Assembly (NCBI GenBank): GCA_030832645.1
Contig: JAURIR010000013.1
Location: forward strand, 1 to 37,088
Source of the DNA: Chitinophagales bacterium
GTDB taxonomy: Bacteria; Bacteroidota; Bacteroidia; Chitinophagales; Chitinophagaceae
Direction of reading: 5' to 3'
DNA length: 37,088 bases
Both the position numbers and the translations under genes were made by a program. This document shows, piece by piece, positions 16,650 through 26,335 of the stretch. The stretch's first letter is position 1; each line of letters begins with the position of its first letter. The notes below the pieces were generated by a model, which did not search any database, was not told the DNA's origin, and was given only the letters and a program-made list of their open reading frames with translations.

Positions 16650-19600
16650 GTGATACTCATCTTATCCAGCGACAAGTATTTCAAATTGATATTGATTCTG
16701 AATCAGAATTTAAACCGGTGAGCGATATATTGATGCAACTCATGAAAAATGAATTGCGTTTGTTTATCGATAAAACATTGAGTGCTACAGTAAAATCAAA
16801 TGAATATGTTCAAATTGATCGTCTGGAAATAAATTTGGGTAATCTTGATTTGAAAAATATCAGGGAGGAGGTGATAACAGCTTTTAAAAATATTTTTCCT
16901 TCCCTCGTCAATCAAAAAATATCTACGCTTCGTACAGCAAAAAAAAGCATATTTCGCTCAAGGGACAGAAACCATCAGGCGATTTTGTATTTTATTGCCT
17001 ATGGGAAAAAGGCATCATGGTCTCCATCTGATGCACCATCAATAGATCATTCAATAAGAACATTTGTCCGAAAGAGAAAACGAAATGGTGTATTGAAATT
17101 ATGGCAATATGGCTCCAAGGATGCAACAATCAGAGCACGAATCCTCAATTTACTGAGAATTGACGATCTTCTACATCTATACTTGACCACCTCCAAAGGA
17201 GTGGTTATAAAGGAAAAGAAAATCTGGGACAACATCATACAGTTGCTGCAACAGCATATTTCTTATATACCAGGAAAAGGGGAAATTGATGCAGTGATCA
17301 AAGAAAGTTTAATGGGGTTTTTAATCCGTTCTTCTGCGTCACAAAAGATGGATCCTTTGCACAATGATCCCCTAAATCTGCTGTTAGGACTTCATATTGA
17401 TAGCATGCCTGCTTCAGTTGCGGCGAAAATACTAAATGGAAAAAAGGGATGGAATAAATCACCCACTGCAACAGCTGCAATACCTCATCTTGAAAGGCTA
17501 TTGACAAGAACAGGAAACAGTGAAATCGACATATCTATACCTCCGTTGGCAGATTTTAAACTTTTTTTAGAAAGAGGCTATATTCCACGTCCATTGCATG
17601 ACAGGGGATATTCAAACATAAATGCGCTGTTTCGGTATTTGATGCATCACCATATTGAGGAATTGCGTGTATTCTTGAAGGTAATGGGGCGCAAGACCTT
17701 GGCCCGGGGACGTTTTCTGGATAGGGTTGCGCAACCCAATATTGAGATGTTTTTTGCTAAAGTTGCTCCAGAAAATGCCGAGATGTTCAAATGGATTAAA
17801 GATGCATATTTACCCGTACATAAAATTCATCATCTCATCAAGCAACCCCTTGCTAAAATAATAAAATCCATCAATGAGATAACACTTGACATCTTTACGC
17901 GTGAAAACTTCAATGGCATTTCAAATGAAGCGTTTATAGAAATGCATATCAGGGGAATGTCTCAGAAACTCAATGTCAAAACCGAAATATTACTGCATTC
18001 CATTTTTCAGGTTGAAAGACACAAGAATAATCTGTTAGACAATAAATTTGAAAATTTTGTTGCTGCAATAAAAAATATAAAAAAAGGGAAAGGGCAAACC
18101 AGGTTTCAAGTTCCAGCATTGGATGAAAAAGGAATTGAAGGAAAAAACAAGCTTGAAGACAGCTGGAATAAATCTGTGGATAGAGATTTTATTTTGCCTA
18201 CGGCTGTACTGAAAGAGCTTCTTTTTCTAAAAAAAACAGGCATTTTAGGTTCATATCAAGTCAGGGTGCATGAATTCTTACAAGATCAAATCAAACTGCG
18301 AAAAGCAAATCAGGTTAATAGCGAGATAGTTAATGATGACATTTTTATCAAATTGGTACAGTACCTCCAATTGAATGAAACTTTTTTTGAAGAAATAATT
18401 TTATTGAGCAGGGAATTGCTTACTTCTTCATCAGTAAATAATCAAAGTTTACTCGTAAAGAGCGTAGAAAAACAAAACTCTTATTCTGCAGAAAATGAGA
18501 ATGGAAAGGGATTATTGGAACATTTGATCAAGCACAGAGAAAGATACCAGCCGCAGGATATACGTGTTTTAGTGAATTCATTCTTGAAAAAAGAAAGGGT
18601 TTCACAGCATATTTTTGAACAGCTTGTTCTTATACTTTTTAATGACAGAAGCAAGCAGATCATAAAATCATTGAAAACATGGTTCAAGATCAATTCAATG
18701 CATTTGAATAAAAACATGATTGATTCGTTACAGTCAAGATTTATACATTTGTCCCTTCAATTTACTGATCCACAAAGAAACCTCTCACGCATCTTCATAA
18801 ATTTGCAAGAGACCGTTGATCAAGAAATACAACAACATTTAAAAACTCCAGAAGAAGTAAGAAATGTATTTAGTGACAGGGGCGAGCTGGTATTTCAACA
18901 ACAAAAAGCCAAAAAGAGATCCCCGGTTTTTATTAAAGAAAATCAACTGCTTGCGCTATATTCAATCATTCAACTCGAAAATGAGTTGGAAGGAATTGTA
19001 AGTGACTCTTTTTACAACAATATCATTTACAGCTTTGATCTCTTGAGATGGAAATACCGAGATGAATTTTTTGAGATTCTCCAAAAGAATAGCACAAATC
19101 CCGAGTTTATTCAATTTTTGACAGATGAATCAAATCTACCAATTTGGAAAGCAATTGTATCTATAATTCCTGAGTTGGTAAGCAGGAGAATGAATGAACT
19201 AATAAGGTCAACCAATTTTCTCTTTCAATTTCTATCACTCACCACCTTGACAAAAGAGAAACTACAAGAATTTATCATCTCTAATGCAATCGGCTTTTAT
19301 TTTCTGTCAACAGATGAACTTCCAGATGCATACTCCTTCTTTATGCATGCAATTGCGCAAGCTAAAAAAGAAGACGTATTGACCAACGAACAAGACTTGG
19401 TTTCGGTGAAAAGATTGCATAAAAATTGGCCTACTTTTTTGAGGTATATAAAACTAACGAATGAAGATAAGAAGTTAAGCATTGCCAATAAACAACCGGA
19501 ACTTTTACTAAAGGCTGTTAAAGAAACATATACATGGCCCTTAGATTTTATACCTACGCTATCAACAAGAGCAGAAAAGGATATAATTCTTCAAACCTCT

Positions 19601-22600
19601 TTCTTTACATTTCAGTTTGTACTCAATAAATTCTCATTTCCTCCCGGACATGCTTTTGAAAATGAAAGTATATGGCAAAATGCTTTGTATTTCCGTACAT
19701 TACTCCAGCAGGAAATTGGTTTATTAACCCGTGTTTGGTCATTGGCAAAAACACCAAGGCAAAAGGAATTGTTTTTAAAATGGGTCGATGAACCCATGGC
19801 CTTTGAATTGTTGGCCTTGATTTTCAACAGTACTGAAGAACAAATAAAATTATTGATTGGTGAATGGACAACTCGATTCTCTTTTCTAAAAGCAACAGAT
19901 TGGACTACTGATCTTATTGATTTTATACAAACCAGAAAAAAGCCCAATGATTTACAAGAATTGATTGTTCAGTATTTGATTCAGTATACCAGAATTCACC
20001 AACTTGATGTATTGACAGTAAAGAAAGAGATTGATGTGGTGAACGGCTTCTCAGTACTCAGGAGCTTACCGATCAAGACAATTCGATGGAAAGAACTGCC
20101 ATTCATCTTATCACTGTATGAACCCAACAAACCCGAATGGCATAATTTCATCTTGAAATGGGCAATTGCATTGGATGTTTTTGCGCCATCAGTTTCCAGC
20201 AAGGTAAAACTAAAATTCTTCTTAAGGTTAATTGAACGCAGCCAAGAAAAACAATCTAAAATTGAAATAAGCAAGGATATTGAATTTTATTTTAAGATTT
20301 TGAGCAAATTATCAGCAGCTGATGCAATCCCTTTCTTGCATTTGCTACATGAGGAAGGAGTGGAGCTTTTAGAATTTGTTCGACATCAACCTGGATTAAT
20401 GACATCAGATCATTTCCCTTATGAGCAGATTGTTTTGAGAGTAAGTGCAACGCACTTAAAAGACGCAGATCGTGATACTATTTTTGCGCGTATATTAGAA
20501 GAATTGGGCTCCTCTACCAACAGTAGATTAATCCCTACTGCACTCAGCAAAAAGCTGTTCTCCAAAACAGGTCAAATTTCTACCAAAAATCATTTGGCCA
20601 AAATAACAGATGTTTGGTACAACGATTTATCAAAAGATTTCCCATTTCAATTTTCAGACCATCTATCTCTTACCCAAGAGGCTATACAAGAAGTACAAAA
20701 GAAATGGTCAACAACTTTTATTCGGATCTATGGCGTTTGGATGAACGGTTTAAGCAATTTGACCTTGGGTACAAGCGAGCCCAACCAAATTTTCTTGTTC
20801 AAGGCCTTGGCCAAAATTCATAAAAGGAATCTCCATGGAAGTGAAAAGATTCATGCCGTGATTTTTTTGGAAATCATAAAATCGTTGCCCGCTGGTGAAA
20901 AAGAGGTACTTGATGTTTTGAGAGCAATGAATGGATTGATTTCTTTTGAATTCTTGTTGAATACCGATGTGTTTTATTGGCTAAGCTACAATTTGAGCAA
21001 ATTAGAAGGTATTACAAAGTATTTGGACGAAACAAACAAAGAGATCCATGAAAAATGGATGCACAAATTGGGACAATCTGAGATTGCTGAATCCCCAGTG
21101 GAAAAGCACCCAGTACTGTTTGATAAAAAAGAGCTCAGCTTGATGTATGAGGACGATTTTTTATTTTCGAAAATTCAAGCTGCAGCCATCTCACCAGAAA
21201 TGAGCATGTGGCTGAATGAAGGATTTGTTGATCTTGGGCATGAAATGAATATCAGGATCGAAATCCACAAGACGCCTGTTATGCTATTGCTGAAAAGTAC
21301 CTTTCTGCATAAAACTGTAATAAGTAAATTGGTTGATTGGCTTGGACCTTCGGAATTGGGCCGACAGTTTGAATTGCTCTTGAAAGCAAATATTCACTCA
21401 AGCACGGCCTATCAAAGTTTTCAAAAACTATTGGTTTACTTTTTTGAACATGCTGAAAAAAATGAGCATGTTCAATTTATATTGTTGTTGAATAAACTTA
21501 TACAACGAAATAAATACTGGAACAAGGAGAAATTTTGGGTACAATTTTTCCAAGATACAGCAGCTTTACCAACAATGGAAGGGGCAATAATACAGCATGC
21601 AATCAAAAGGCCGAGCCTGCGCAAATCAGGCGCAATAAAACAAATCATACAATGGCATTTGGACCAATCCAGCACAACAACCATTGCTCCATTAATGGTC
21701 TTGGAAAAATACATCATTGGAGATGCACTCACTTTAATCAATTCCAACTGGACTTTGCACAAAATAAAAAAATCGATTAAACAGGTTTGGACCTCAAAAG
21801 ACAAGCACTTCCCTTTTTTACTCTTTACATTGAGCAGCCAGGAGTTGTACAGGAGACGCATTCTGGAACTCATGGAAGAGTTTGGAGAGCAGACAATATT
21901 GGAAAAAATTCATCCAAGATTATGGGCAGAATGGAATTTGTTGGAAAATATTTTTGTACAGAATTTTGGCATATCCATACCCCTTAATTTGGGTGTGAAA
22001 AATGACAAGGACTTGTGGGATATGTTTTTATACAATTGGTCTGTAAAAGGATATAAGCTCATTGACCCATTGATATTATTGAGAGAGGTAGTGCTGTTGT
22101 TGGTCCCCAAGTTGGATCTCGTTGCACTAAATACCATTCGAACTTTTGATTCAACAGTTTTGGGTTATACTGAAAAAACAACCTGGAAGCGATTGATAAC
22201 AATGGTTCCTGAACTAAGACCAGCATCGGTTGAAAAGTCAAAGCCGTGGAAGCAAACACGGGAAACAGAGATTGATTTACCAGATGAAGAAGATGCAGCC
22301 GAAGGAATAACCATACAAAATGCGGGATTGGTATTGCTGTGGCCGTACTTGAGCCGTTATTTTAAATTATTAAAATTGATGGAGGGAAATGCCTTCGTAG
22401 ACGACAGGGCATTGGAACGGGCCATTCAGCTTACACAGTATTTGGTCAATTTTAAAACAAATATTGATGAAAAGGAGTTGATGTTGAACAAGTTATTGTG
22501 CGGCGCTGCATTCAAATTTCCTATAGGTACAGATTTTGAACCCAATGCTGAAGAAGCTTCAATGTCTAGGAAAATATTACAAGGTGCGGTTCAAAATTGG

Positions 22601-22801
22601 GACCAGATGAAAAATACCAGACCAGAAACCTTTCAGGAAACATTTCTGCAAAGGGAAGGACGCCTTTATAAGATGGAAGATCGATGGGAGTTGGTAGTGG
22701 AGAAGAAGGCTTATGATATGCTCTTGGATAGTTTGCCATGGAATATTTCTATGATTCAATTGAGTTGGATGTCCGATAGATTAGTAGTAATTTGGAGATG
22801 A
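16646..22801 (+). CDS. Contractile injection system tape measure family protein (CIS_TMP), 2051 residues
   Basis: The ends match the CIS tape-measure family. The N-terminus has LIQRQVFQIDIDSESEF and a segment giving YVQIDRLEINLGNLDL. The last 170 residues have NAGLVLLWPYLSRYFKLL, a conserved LNKLLCGAAF, TFLQREGRLY and the closing YDMLLDSLPWNISMIQLSWM. In Afp/PVC, the equivalent (Afp14) is proposed to set tube length. The 1700-residue middle is rich in Leu, Ile, Lys, Phe and Trp, looks helical and repetitive, and is not a plain heptad coiled coil. It is the largest gene in the window and has ATGA overlaps at both ends. The family is secure; the ruler function is inherited from relatives. Confidence 0.88.
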   Translation: MSDTHLIQRQVFQIDIDSESEFKPVSDILMQLMKNELRLFIDKTLSATVKSNEYVQIDRLEINLGNLDLKNIREEVITAFKNIFPSLVNQKISTLRTAKKSIFRSRDRNHQAILYFIAYGKKASWSPSDAPSIDHSIRTFVRKRKRNGVLKLWQYGSKDATIRARILNLLRIDDLLHLYLTTSKGVVIKEKKIWDNIIQLLQQHISYIPGKGEIDAVIKESLMGFLIRSSASQKMDPLHNDPLNLLLGLHIDSMPASVAAKILNGKKGWNKSPTATAAIPHLERLLTRTGNSEIDISIPPLADFKLFLERGYIPRPLHDRGYSNINALFRYLMHHHIEELRVFLKVMGRKTLARGRFLDRVAQPNIEMFFAKVAPENAEMFKWIKDAYLPVHKIHHLIKQPLAKIIKSINEITLDIFTRENFNGISNEAFIEMHIRGMSQKLNVKTEILLHSIFQVERHKNNLLDNKFENFVAAIKNIKKGKGQTRFQVPALDEKGIEGKNKLEDSWNKSVDRDFILPTAVLKELLFLKKTGILGSYQVRVHEFLQDQIKLRKANQVNSEIVNDDIFIKLVQYLQLNETFFEEIILLSRELLTSSSVNNQSLLVKSVEKQNSYSAENENGKGLLEHLIKHRERYQPQDIRVLVNSFLKKERVSQHIFEQLVLILFNDRSKQIIKSLKTWFKINSMHLNKNMIDSLQSRFIHLSLQFTDPQRNLSRIFINLQETVDQEIQQHLKTPEEVRNVFSDRGELVFQQQKAKKRSPVFIKENQLLALYSIIQLENELEGIVSDSFYNNIIYSFDLLRWKYRDEFFEILQKNSTNPEFIQFLTDESNLPIWKAIVSIIPELVSRRMNELIRSTNFLFQFLSLTTLTKEKLQEFIISNAIGFYFLSTDELPDAYSFFMHAIAQAKKEDVLTNEQDLVSVKRLHKNWPTFLRYIKLTNEDKKLSIANKQPELLLKAVKETYTWPLDFIPTLSTRAEKDIILQTSFFTFQFVLNKFSFPPGHAFENESIWQNALYFRTLLQQEIGLLTRVWSLAKTPRQKELFLKWVDEPMAFELLALIFNSTEEQIKLLIGEWTTRFSFLKATDWTTDLIDFIQTRKKPNDLQELIVQYLIQYTRIHQLDVLTVKKEIDVVNGFSVLRSLPIKTIRWKELPFILSLYEPNKPEWHNFILKWAIALDVFAPSVSSKVKLKFFLRLIERSQEKQSKIEISKDIEFYFKILSKLSAADAIPFLHLLHEEGVELLEFVRHQPGLMTSDHFPYEQIVLRVSATHLKDADRDTIFARILEELGSSTNSRLIPTALSKKLFSKTGQISTKNHLAKITDVWYNDLSKDFPFQFSDHLSLTQEAIQEVQKKWSTTFIRIYGVWMNGLSNLTLGTSEPNQIFLFKALAKIHKRNLHGSEKIHAVIFLEIIKSLPAGEKEVLDVLRAMNGLISFEFLLNTDVFYWLSYNLSKLEGITKYLDETNKEIHEKWMHKLGQSEIAESPVEKHPVLFDKKELSLMYEDDFLFSKIQAAAISPEMSMWLNEGFVDLGHEMNIRIEIHKTPVMLLLKSTFLHKTVISKLVDWLGPSELGRQFELLLKANIHSSTAYQSFQKLLVYFFEHAEKNEHVQFILLLNKLIQRNKYWNKEKFWVQFFQDTAALPTMEGAIIQHAIKRPSLRKSGAIKQIIQWHLDQSSTTTIAPLMVLEKYIIGDALTLINSNWTLHKIKKSIKQVWTSKDKHFPFLLFTLSSQELYRRRILELMEEFGEQTILEKIHPRLWAEWNLLENIFVQNFGISIPLNLGVKNDKDLWDMFLYNWSVKGYKLIDPLILLREVVLLLVPKLDLVALNTIRTFDSTVLGYTEKTTWKRLITMVPELRPASVEKSKPWKQTRETEIDLPDEEDAAEGITIQNAGLVLLWPYLSRYFKLLKLMEGNAFVDDRALERAIQLTQYLVNFKTNIDEKELMLNKLLCGAAFKFPIGTDFEPNAEEASMSRKILQGAVQNWDQMKNTRPETFQETFLQREGRLYKMEDRWELVVEKKAYDMLLDSLPWNISMIQLSWMSDRLVVIWR

Positions 22802-24147
22802 AAATGATCGAAAACATACATAGCACAAAATTCATAGAAAAGGAAATCAAATGGTTTTCACAGGTGCTGGATGCCAGGATGGAGAGTTACTTTCAAGATC
22901 AGGAATTTACGGTTGAATCGTTGGCAGCCCCCGCTGTGAATGCCAAAGAAAGTTTTTATGAAGAGCTGCTCTTGCGATTTCAAATGGGTCTTGCAGAACG
23001 GATTGCACTGATTATGGCACTTATCCCTCATCTGCAACCCTCAGTATTTGATCGCTTTTTTATTCAAAATAAATCTATTGGAAGAATTTTTTCTGAGTTT
23101 GGAGGCATTGATAACAGCATGCACAGGGGATTTATTCCAACGGGCGAAACGGTAAGTTTTGTCATTGCCGGAAAAGATATTTTCTTGCGCAAGGAAGTTG
23201 CCAAGTTGTTTACTGAGCATCACTTTTTTCGAAAACAGAACATTTTACGGTTGAATTACAATGGCAGTTCGGAAACAATTTGGGCTGGCAAATTGACCAT
23301 CTCTCAAGAATATTTATCTTATTTGGTCAAAGAGGAAAATTTTGAACCTGATTTTGATGCACAGTTTCCTGCTTCCAGAATCAATACATCATTGAATATT
23401 CATGATTTGATTCTTAGCCCCAACATCATGGAAGAAGTACGGCACATACAAATCTGGATGGATCACCAGAAAGAGCTGAGCCAAAATGAACATCTTAGAA
23501 AGCGGTTTAAAAAAGGATACAGGGCTTTATTTTACGGATCACCGGGCACAGGTAAAACACTAACTGCCTCACTGTTGGGTGCAACCCATAATAGAAAAGT
23601 ATATAGAATTGATCTGTCGCAAATCGTGTCGAAGTATATTGGTGAAACAGAGAAAAATTTAGCCAATATATTTGACATGGCTGAAAATAAAGATTGGATC
23701 CTGTTTTTTGATGAAGCCGAATCGCTGTTTTCCAAAAGAACTGATATTGGTGATTCAAAAGATAAATTTGCAAATCAGGAAACCTCTTTTTTACTTCAAC
23801 GCATCGAAGATTATGACGGGTTGATAATTTTGGCGACCAATTTAAAACCCAATATTGACAGGGCTTTTACCAGGCGTTTCCAATCTATTGTTAACTTTAC
23901 CATGCCGCAATCCAAAGAGCGGGAACAATTGTGGAGTAAAGCATTGAACAATATGGAAGTATCAGATAATGTAAGTTTTTCAGATTTGGCAAGAAAATTT
24001 GAACTGTCAGGCGGATCTATCAACAATGCGGTTCAATTTGCCTGGTTACAGTCCAGAACAAGAGACCCTAAAGTCATCACTGTTGAAGATCTGATATTGG
24101 GAGCAACCCGCGAGTTGGGAAAAGAAGGAAAGTCATCAAAAAGTTAA
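22798..24147 (+). CDS. AAA+ ATPase, Afp15/Pvc15-like
   Basis: This 450-residue protein has a family-specific N-terminal domain (about residues 1-200) followed by a classical AAA+ module. Walker A is GSPGTGKT at residues 247-254, Walker B FFDEAE ends at Glu308, sensor 1 is in LATNLKPN, and the DRAFTRRF stretch holds the arginine finger. Pvc15-type ATPases are needed for assembly or cargo loading of extracellular injection systems and are a hallmark separating them from R-pyocins. I chose the ATG at 22798, overlapping the upstream TGA by 4 bp, over an in-frame TTG at 22792; an ATG at 22804 is also possible. Confidence 0.95.
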   Translation: MKMIENIHSTKFIEKEIKWFSQVLDARMESYFQDQEFTVESLAAPAVNAKESFYEELLLRFQMGLAERIALIMALIPHLQPSVFDRFFIQNKSIGRIFSEFGGIDNSMHRGFIPTGETVSFVIAGKDIFLRKEVAKLFTEHHFFRKQNILRLNYNGSSETIWAGKLTISQEYLSYLVKEENFEPDFDAQFPASRINTSLNIHDLILSPNIMEEVRHIQIWMDHQKELSQNEHLRKRFKKGYRALFYGSPGTGKTLTASLLGATHNRKVYRIDLSQIVSKYIGETEKNLANIFDMAENKDWILFFDEAESLFSKRTDIGDSKDKFANQETSFLLQRIEDYDGLIILATNLKPNIDRAFTRRFQSIVNFTMPQSKEREQLWSKALNNMEVSDNVSFSDLARKFELSGGSINNAVQFAWLQSRTRDPKVITVEDLILGATRELGKEGKSSKS

Positions 24148-24148
24148 T

Positions 24149-25243
24149 ATGTTTCAATACCTGCACTGGCCTAAAGACTGGGGAACAGAAATTGCATTGC
24201 AATTGTCGAGGGCTCAATATCAGGTATTGTTTGTAGTTGATGGAAACAATTTTGACAAGATTGAAGCTGAACTTTTTCGCTTTCAAAACAGGGGTGGGCA
24301 CATAGAGCTCATTGCGTGTTTATATGCTTGGGAAAAAAACATCAGAAGTGTAAATGCACTGAAAAGATTGGCCAATGGGGGTGCAACTATCGGCTTGATC
24401 TCACTATCGGAAATGACTACCCCACCTGCCAATTCTGTAGTAATTGATAAAAGTAGATTAATAAGTGAAGTGGCTCTTGCAGAGGCTGAAAATCCTGGTG
24501 AAATTATTTTTTCTCAGGAAAGAATTTGGAAACAGTTGTTCGACAGGGCAGAACATTTTCAACCCTCGGAAACAGAGGTACAATTGCATTTCCAGGTTCA
24601 ACCAAGTCATGTTGAACCTGGAGGCTTGGTAAAATTATATTGGGAAGTTCGTGATGCTGATTTTGCTGAGATTGAACCCGGTATAGGTGCAGTACCAATG
24701 GTTGGACAATTGGAAGTTCCTGTTTTTGAAGACACACTATTTAGATTAAAGGGCAGCAACAAGTCATTGCTGCGGACAAAATCAGTATTCATAAAGACAG
24801 CACAACAAAATAACATTGTTCTATCCGTATTTGTTTTTGATGTGGTATCTAAAGCGTATATACCATTGGAATCAACAAAAGAACAGGGACATGTGTATGC
24901 TATTTTTGTTGGTGATAGAATAAGGATTGATTGGAATTCCTTGCCCATCGGAGTTTTATCTGAAGCAAAATTGGGTGATATACCCAATGAAAGTTCAATA
25001 AATCTTGAAGTCTTTTCGGATGAATCATTCAAATTTAAGCTTCGAACCATACAAGAGGATTTCATAGAGACGCTGCAAATTCTTGCCATTTCTGATGAAA
25101 AAATAGATAGACCACTTAAAACAGTGAACCATGACCAATCAATTGAAACAACCGTGTTGAACAAAAAGAATCAAGAGCACAAACATGATGCTTCAACAAG
25201 CTTTTTCCAAAAAATAGTTAATCTGTTAAGGATATGGAAATAA
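24149..25243 (+). CDS. Unknown cytosolic protein: PLD-like N-terminal region plus tandem Ig-like domains
   Basis: This 364-residue protein has no signal peptide. The first about 140 residues resemble the phospholipase-D-like fold of nuclease-associated proteins: an alternating strand-helix pattern with QYQVLFVVDGNNFDKIEAEL, then RGGHIELIACL and ALKRLANGGATIGLIS. The HxKx4D catalytic motif is absent where it would be expected (NSVVIDKSRLISE), so it would be inactive. Residues about 150-220 form an Ig-like domain (VQPSHVEPGGLVKLYWEV, then IEPGIGAVPMVGQ), and a second beta domain follows at about 230-310. The C-terminus is charged. It starts one base after the ATPase stop and overlaps the DUF4407 gene by 10 bp. 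Function unknown; an adaptor between particle and membrane is a guess. Confidence 0.7.
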   Translation: MFQYLHWPKDWGTEIALQLSRAQYQVLFVVDGNNFDKIEAELFRFQNRGGHIELIACLYAWEKNIRSVNALKRLANGGATIGLISLSEMTTPPANSVVIDKSRLISEVALAEAENPGEIIFSQERIWKQLFDRAEHFQPSETEVQLHFQVQPSHVEPGGLVKLYWEVRDADFAEIEPGIGAVPMVGQLEVPVFEDTLFRLKGSNKSLLRTKSVFIKTAQQNNIVLSVFVFDVVSKAYIPLESTKEQGHVYAIFVGDRIRIDWNSLPIGVLSEAKLGDIPNESSINLEVFSDESFKFKLRTIQEDFIETLQILAISDEKIDRPLKTVNHDQSIETTVLNKKNQEHKHDASTSFFQKIVNLLRIWK

Positions 25244-26334
25244 GACCGGTAAAGCCCTTAACACGTTTATTCATATTCTGCGCAGGAAGCAGCATTGATG
25301 TGTTGATGCAATGCCCGCGTTCAGAATGGATTAAGCACAGTGGTATTGGAGTTACGGTTTTCTTTACTGGGTTGTTGGCAACACTTTCATCATTTTATGC
25401 CTTCCAGCTCATCTTCCCCAATATTGTAGTAAGTTTTTTACTGGCATTGTTATGGGGTGCTATTATTTTCAACCTGGATCGTTATATCGTGTCTAGCTTT
25501 AGAATGAACCAAACCACAAAGGAGGAAATTTTTCAGTTGATTCCACGCATGATAATGGCAATTGCTATTTCAATCGTAATTTCAAAACCCCTGGAAATTG
25601 AGGTTTTTAAATTTGAAATCAATCAGGTTTTGGAGGGGGATAAAATTGTTCTGTTGGATTCATTTTCGCAACAGCATCAAAGAGAAATGGAAAAATGGGA
25701 TACGAAGACTGGTTCACTCAAAAATGAATTGAGGGGATATTTTGACCTAAAAGAAACCTATTACCGGGAATATTCATGTGAATGTGATGGCACCTGTGGA
25801 ACCGGAAAAAAAGGCAGGGGAATAGAATGCTTCAATAAAAAAGAAAAATACGAATCCTACACCATAGAATATGAACAACATAAGCTGCGCATTGAAAAAT
25901 TGATAAGAGAAATTGAGAAAGAAAAACAAAAAGCAACAGCAACTTTTGAAAAAAACAAAAAGACAATGGAAGATAGTTTTTCTTATGGCTTTTTGGCAAG
26001 GTTGAATGCATTGGGCAAATTAGACAGCATGGCAGCTTGGGCGATTACCATATTGTTGGCTTTGGTAGAAATTACACCGGTATTGACAAAAGTTTTTGCA
26101 CCCAAAGGGCCTTATGATCATTTGCTGCAAATGGGGGAATATGATTATAAGGTAAAATATGTGCAAACTGTTTACAGAAAAAACCAGGAGTTTTACCAAA
26201 TGTCACCAGTAAATGCATCGCTTGAAAACAAGACCGAAAAAATTGAAAAAGAAGCAAGTCGCTCAGGTGAAAAAACAGAAGGAATAGAGCGATACCGTAG
26301 ATTAAAGGAACAAATTCAAAAATTAAACCCTTAA
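25234..26334 (+). CDS. DUF4407 membrane protein
   Basis: This 366-residue protein has four predicted membrane helices, about residues 37-56, 60-82, 102-120 and 268-288. A long charged, coiled-coil-like segment lies between helices 3 and 4 (about 130-265). N-terminal segments RLFIFCAGSSIDVLMQCP and WGAIIFNLDRYIVSSFR match DUF4407. With a cytosolic N-terminus, the coiled coil would project into the periplasm. That loop carries four cysteines (C182, C184, C188, C199) that could form disulfides or bind metal. The C-terminal tail after helix 4 is cytosolic and highly charged. The reading frame begins inside the previous gene, so it belongs to the same operon. Molecular function unknown. Confidence 0.85.
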   Translation: MEIRPVKPLTRLFIFCAGSSIDVLMQCPRSEWIKHSGIGVTVFFTGLLATLSSFYAFQLIFPNIVVSFLLALLWGAIIFNLDRYIVSSFRMNQTTKEEIFQLIPRMIMAIAISIVISKPLEIEVFKFEINQVLEGDKIVLLDSFSQQHQREMEKWDTKTGSLKNELRGYFDLKETYYREYSCECDGTCGTGKKGRGIECFNKKEKYESYTIEYEQHKLRIEKLIREIEKEKQKATATFEKNKKTMEDSFSYGFLARLNALGKLDSMAAWAITILLALVEITPVLTKVFAPKGPYDHLLQMGEYDYKVKYVQTVYRKNQEFYQMSPVNASLENKTEKIEKEASRSGEKTEGIERYRRLKEQIQKLNP

Positions 26335-26335
26335 A

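Noticed and set aside
21472-21873. 133-residue minus-strand frame inside the tape measure gene
   Set aside because: It is a shadow of the long plus-strand frame, which has conserved family ends on both sides.
24149-24600. Active phospholipase D or nuclease
   Set aside because: The fold similarity is partial and the HxKx4D motif is missing, so no catalytic function is claimed.
24607-25164. 185-residue minus-strand frame
   Set aside because: It is antisense inside the Ig-domain gene, with low-complexity Ser/Thr composition and no domain pattern.
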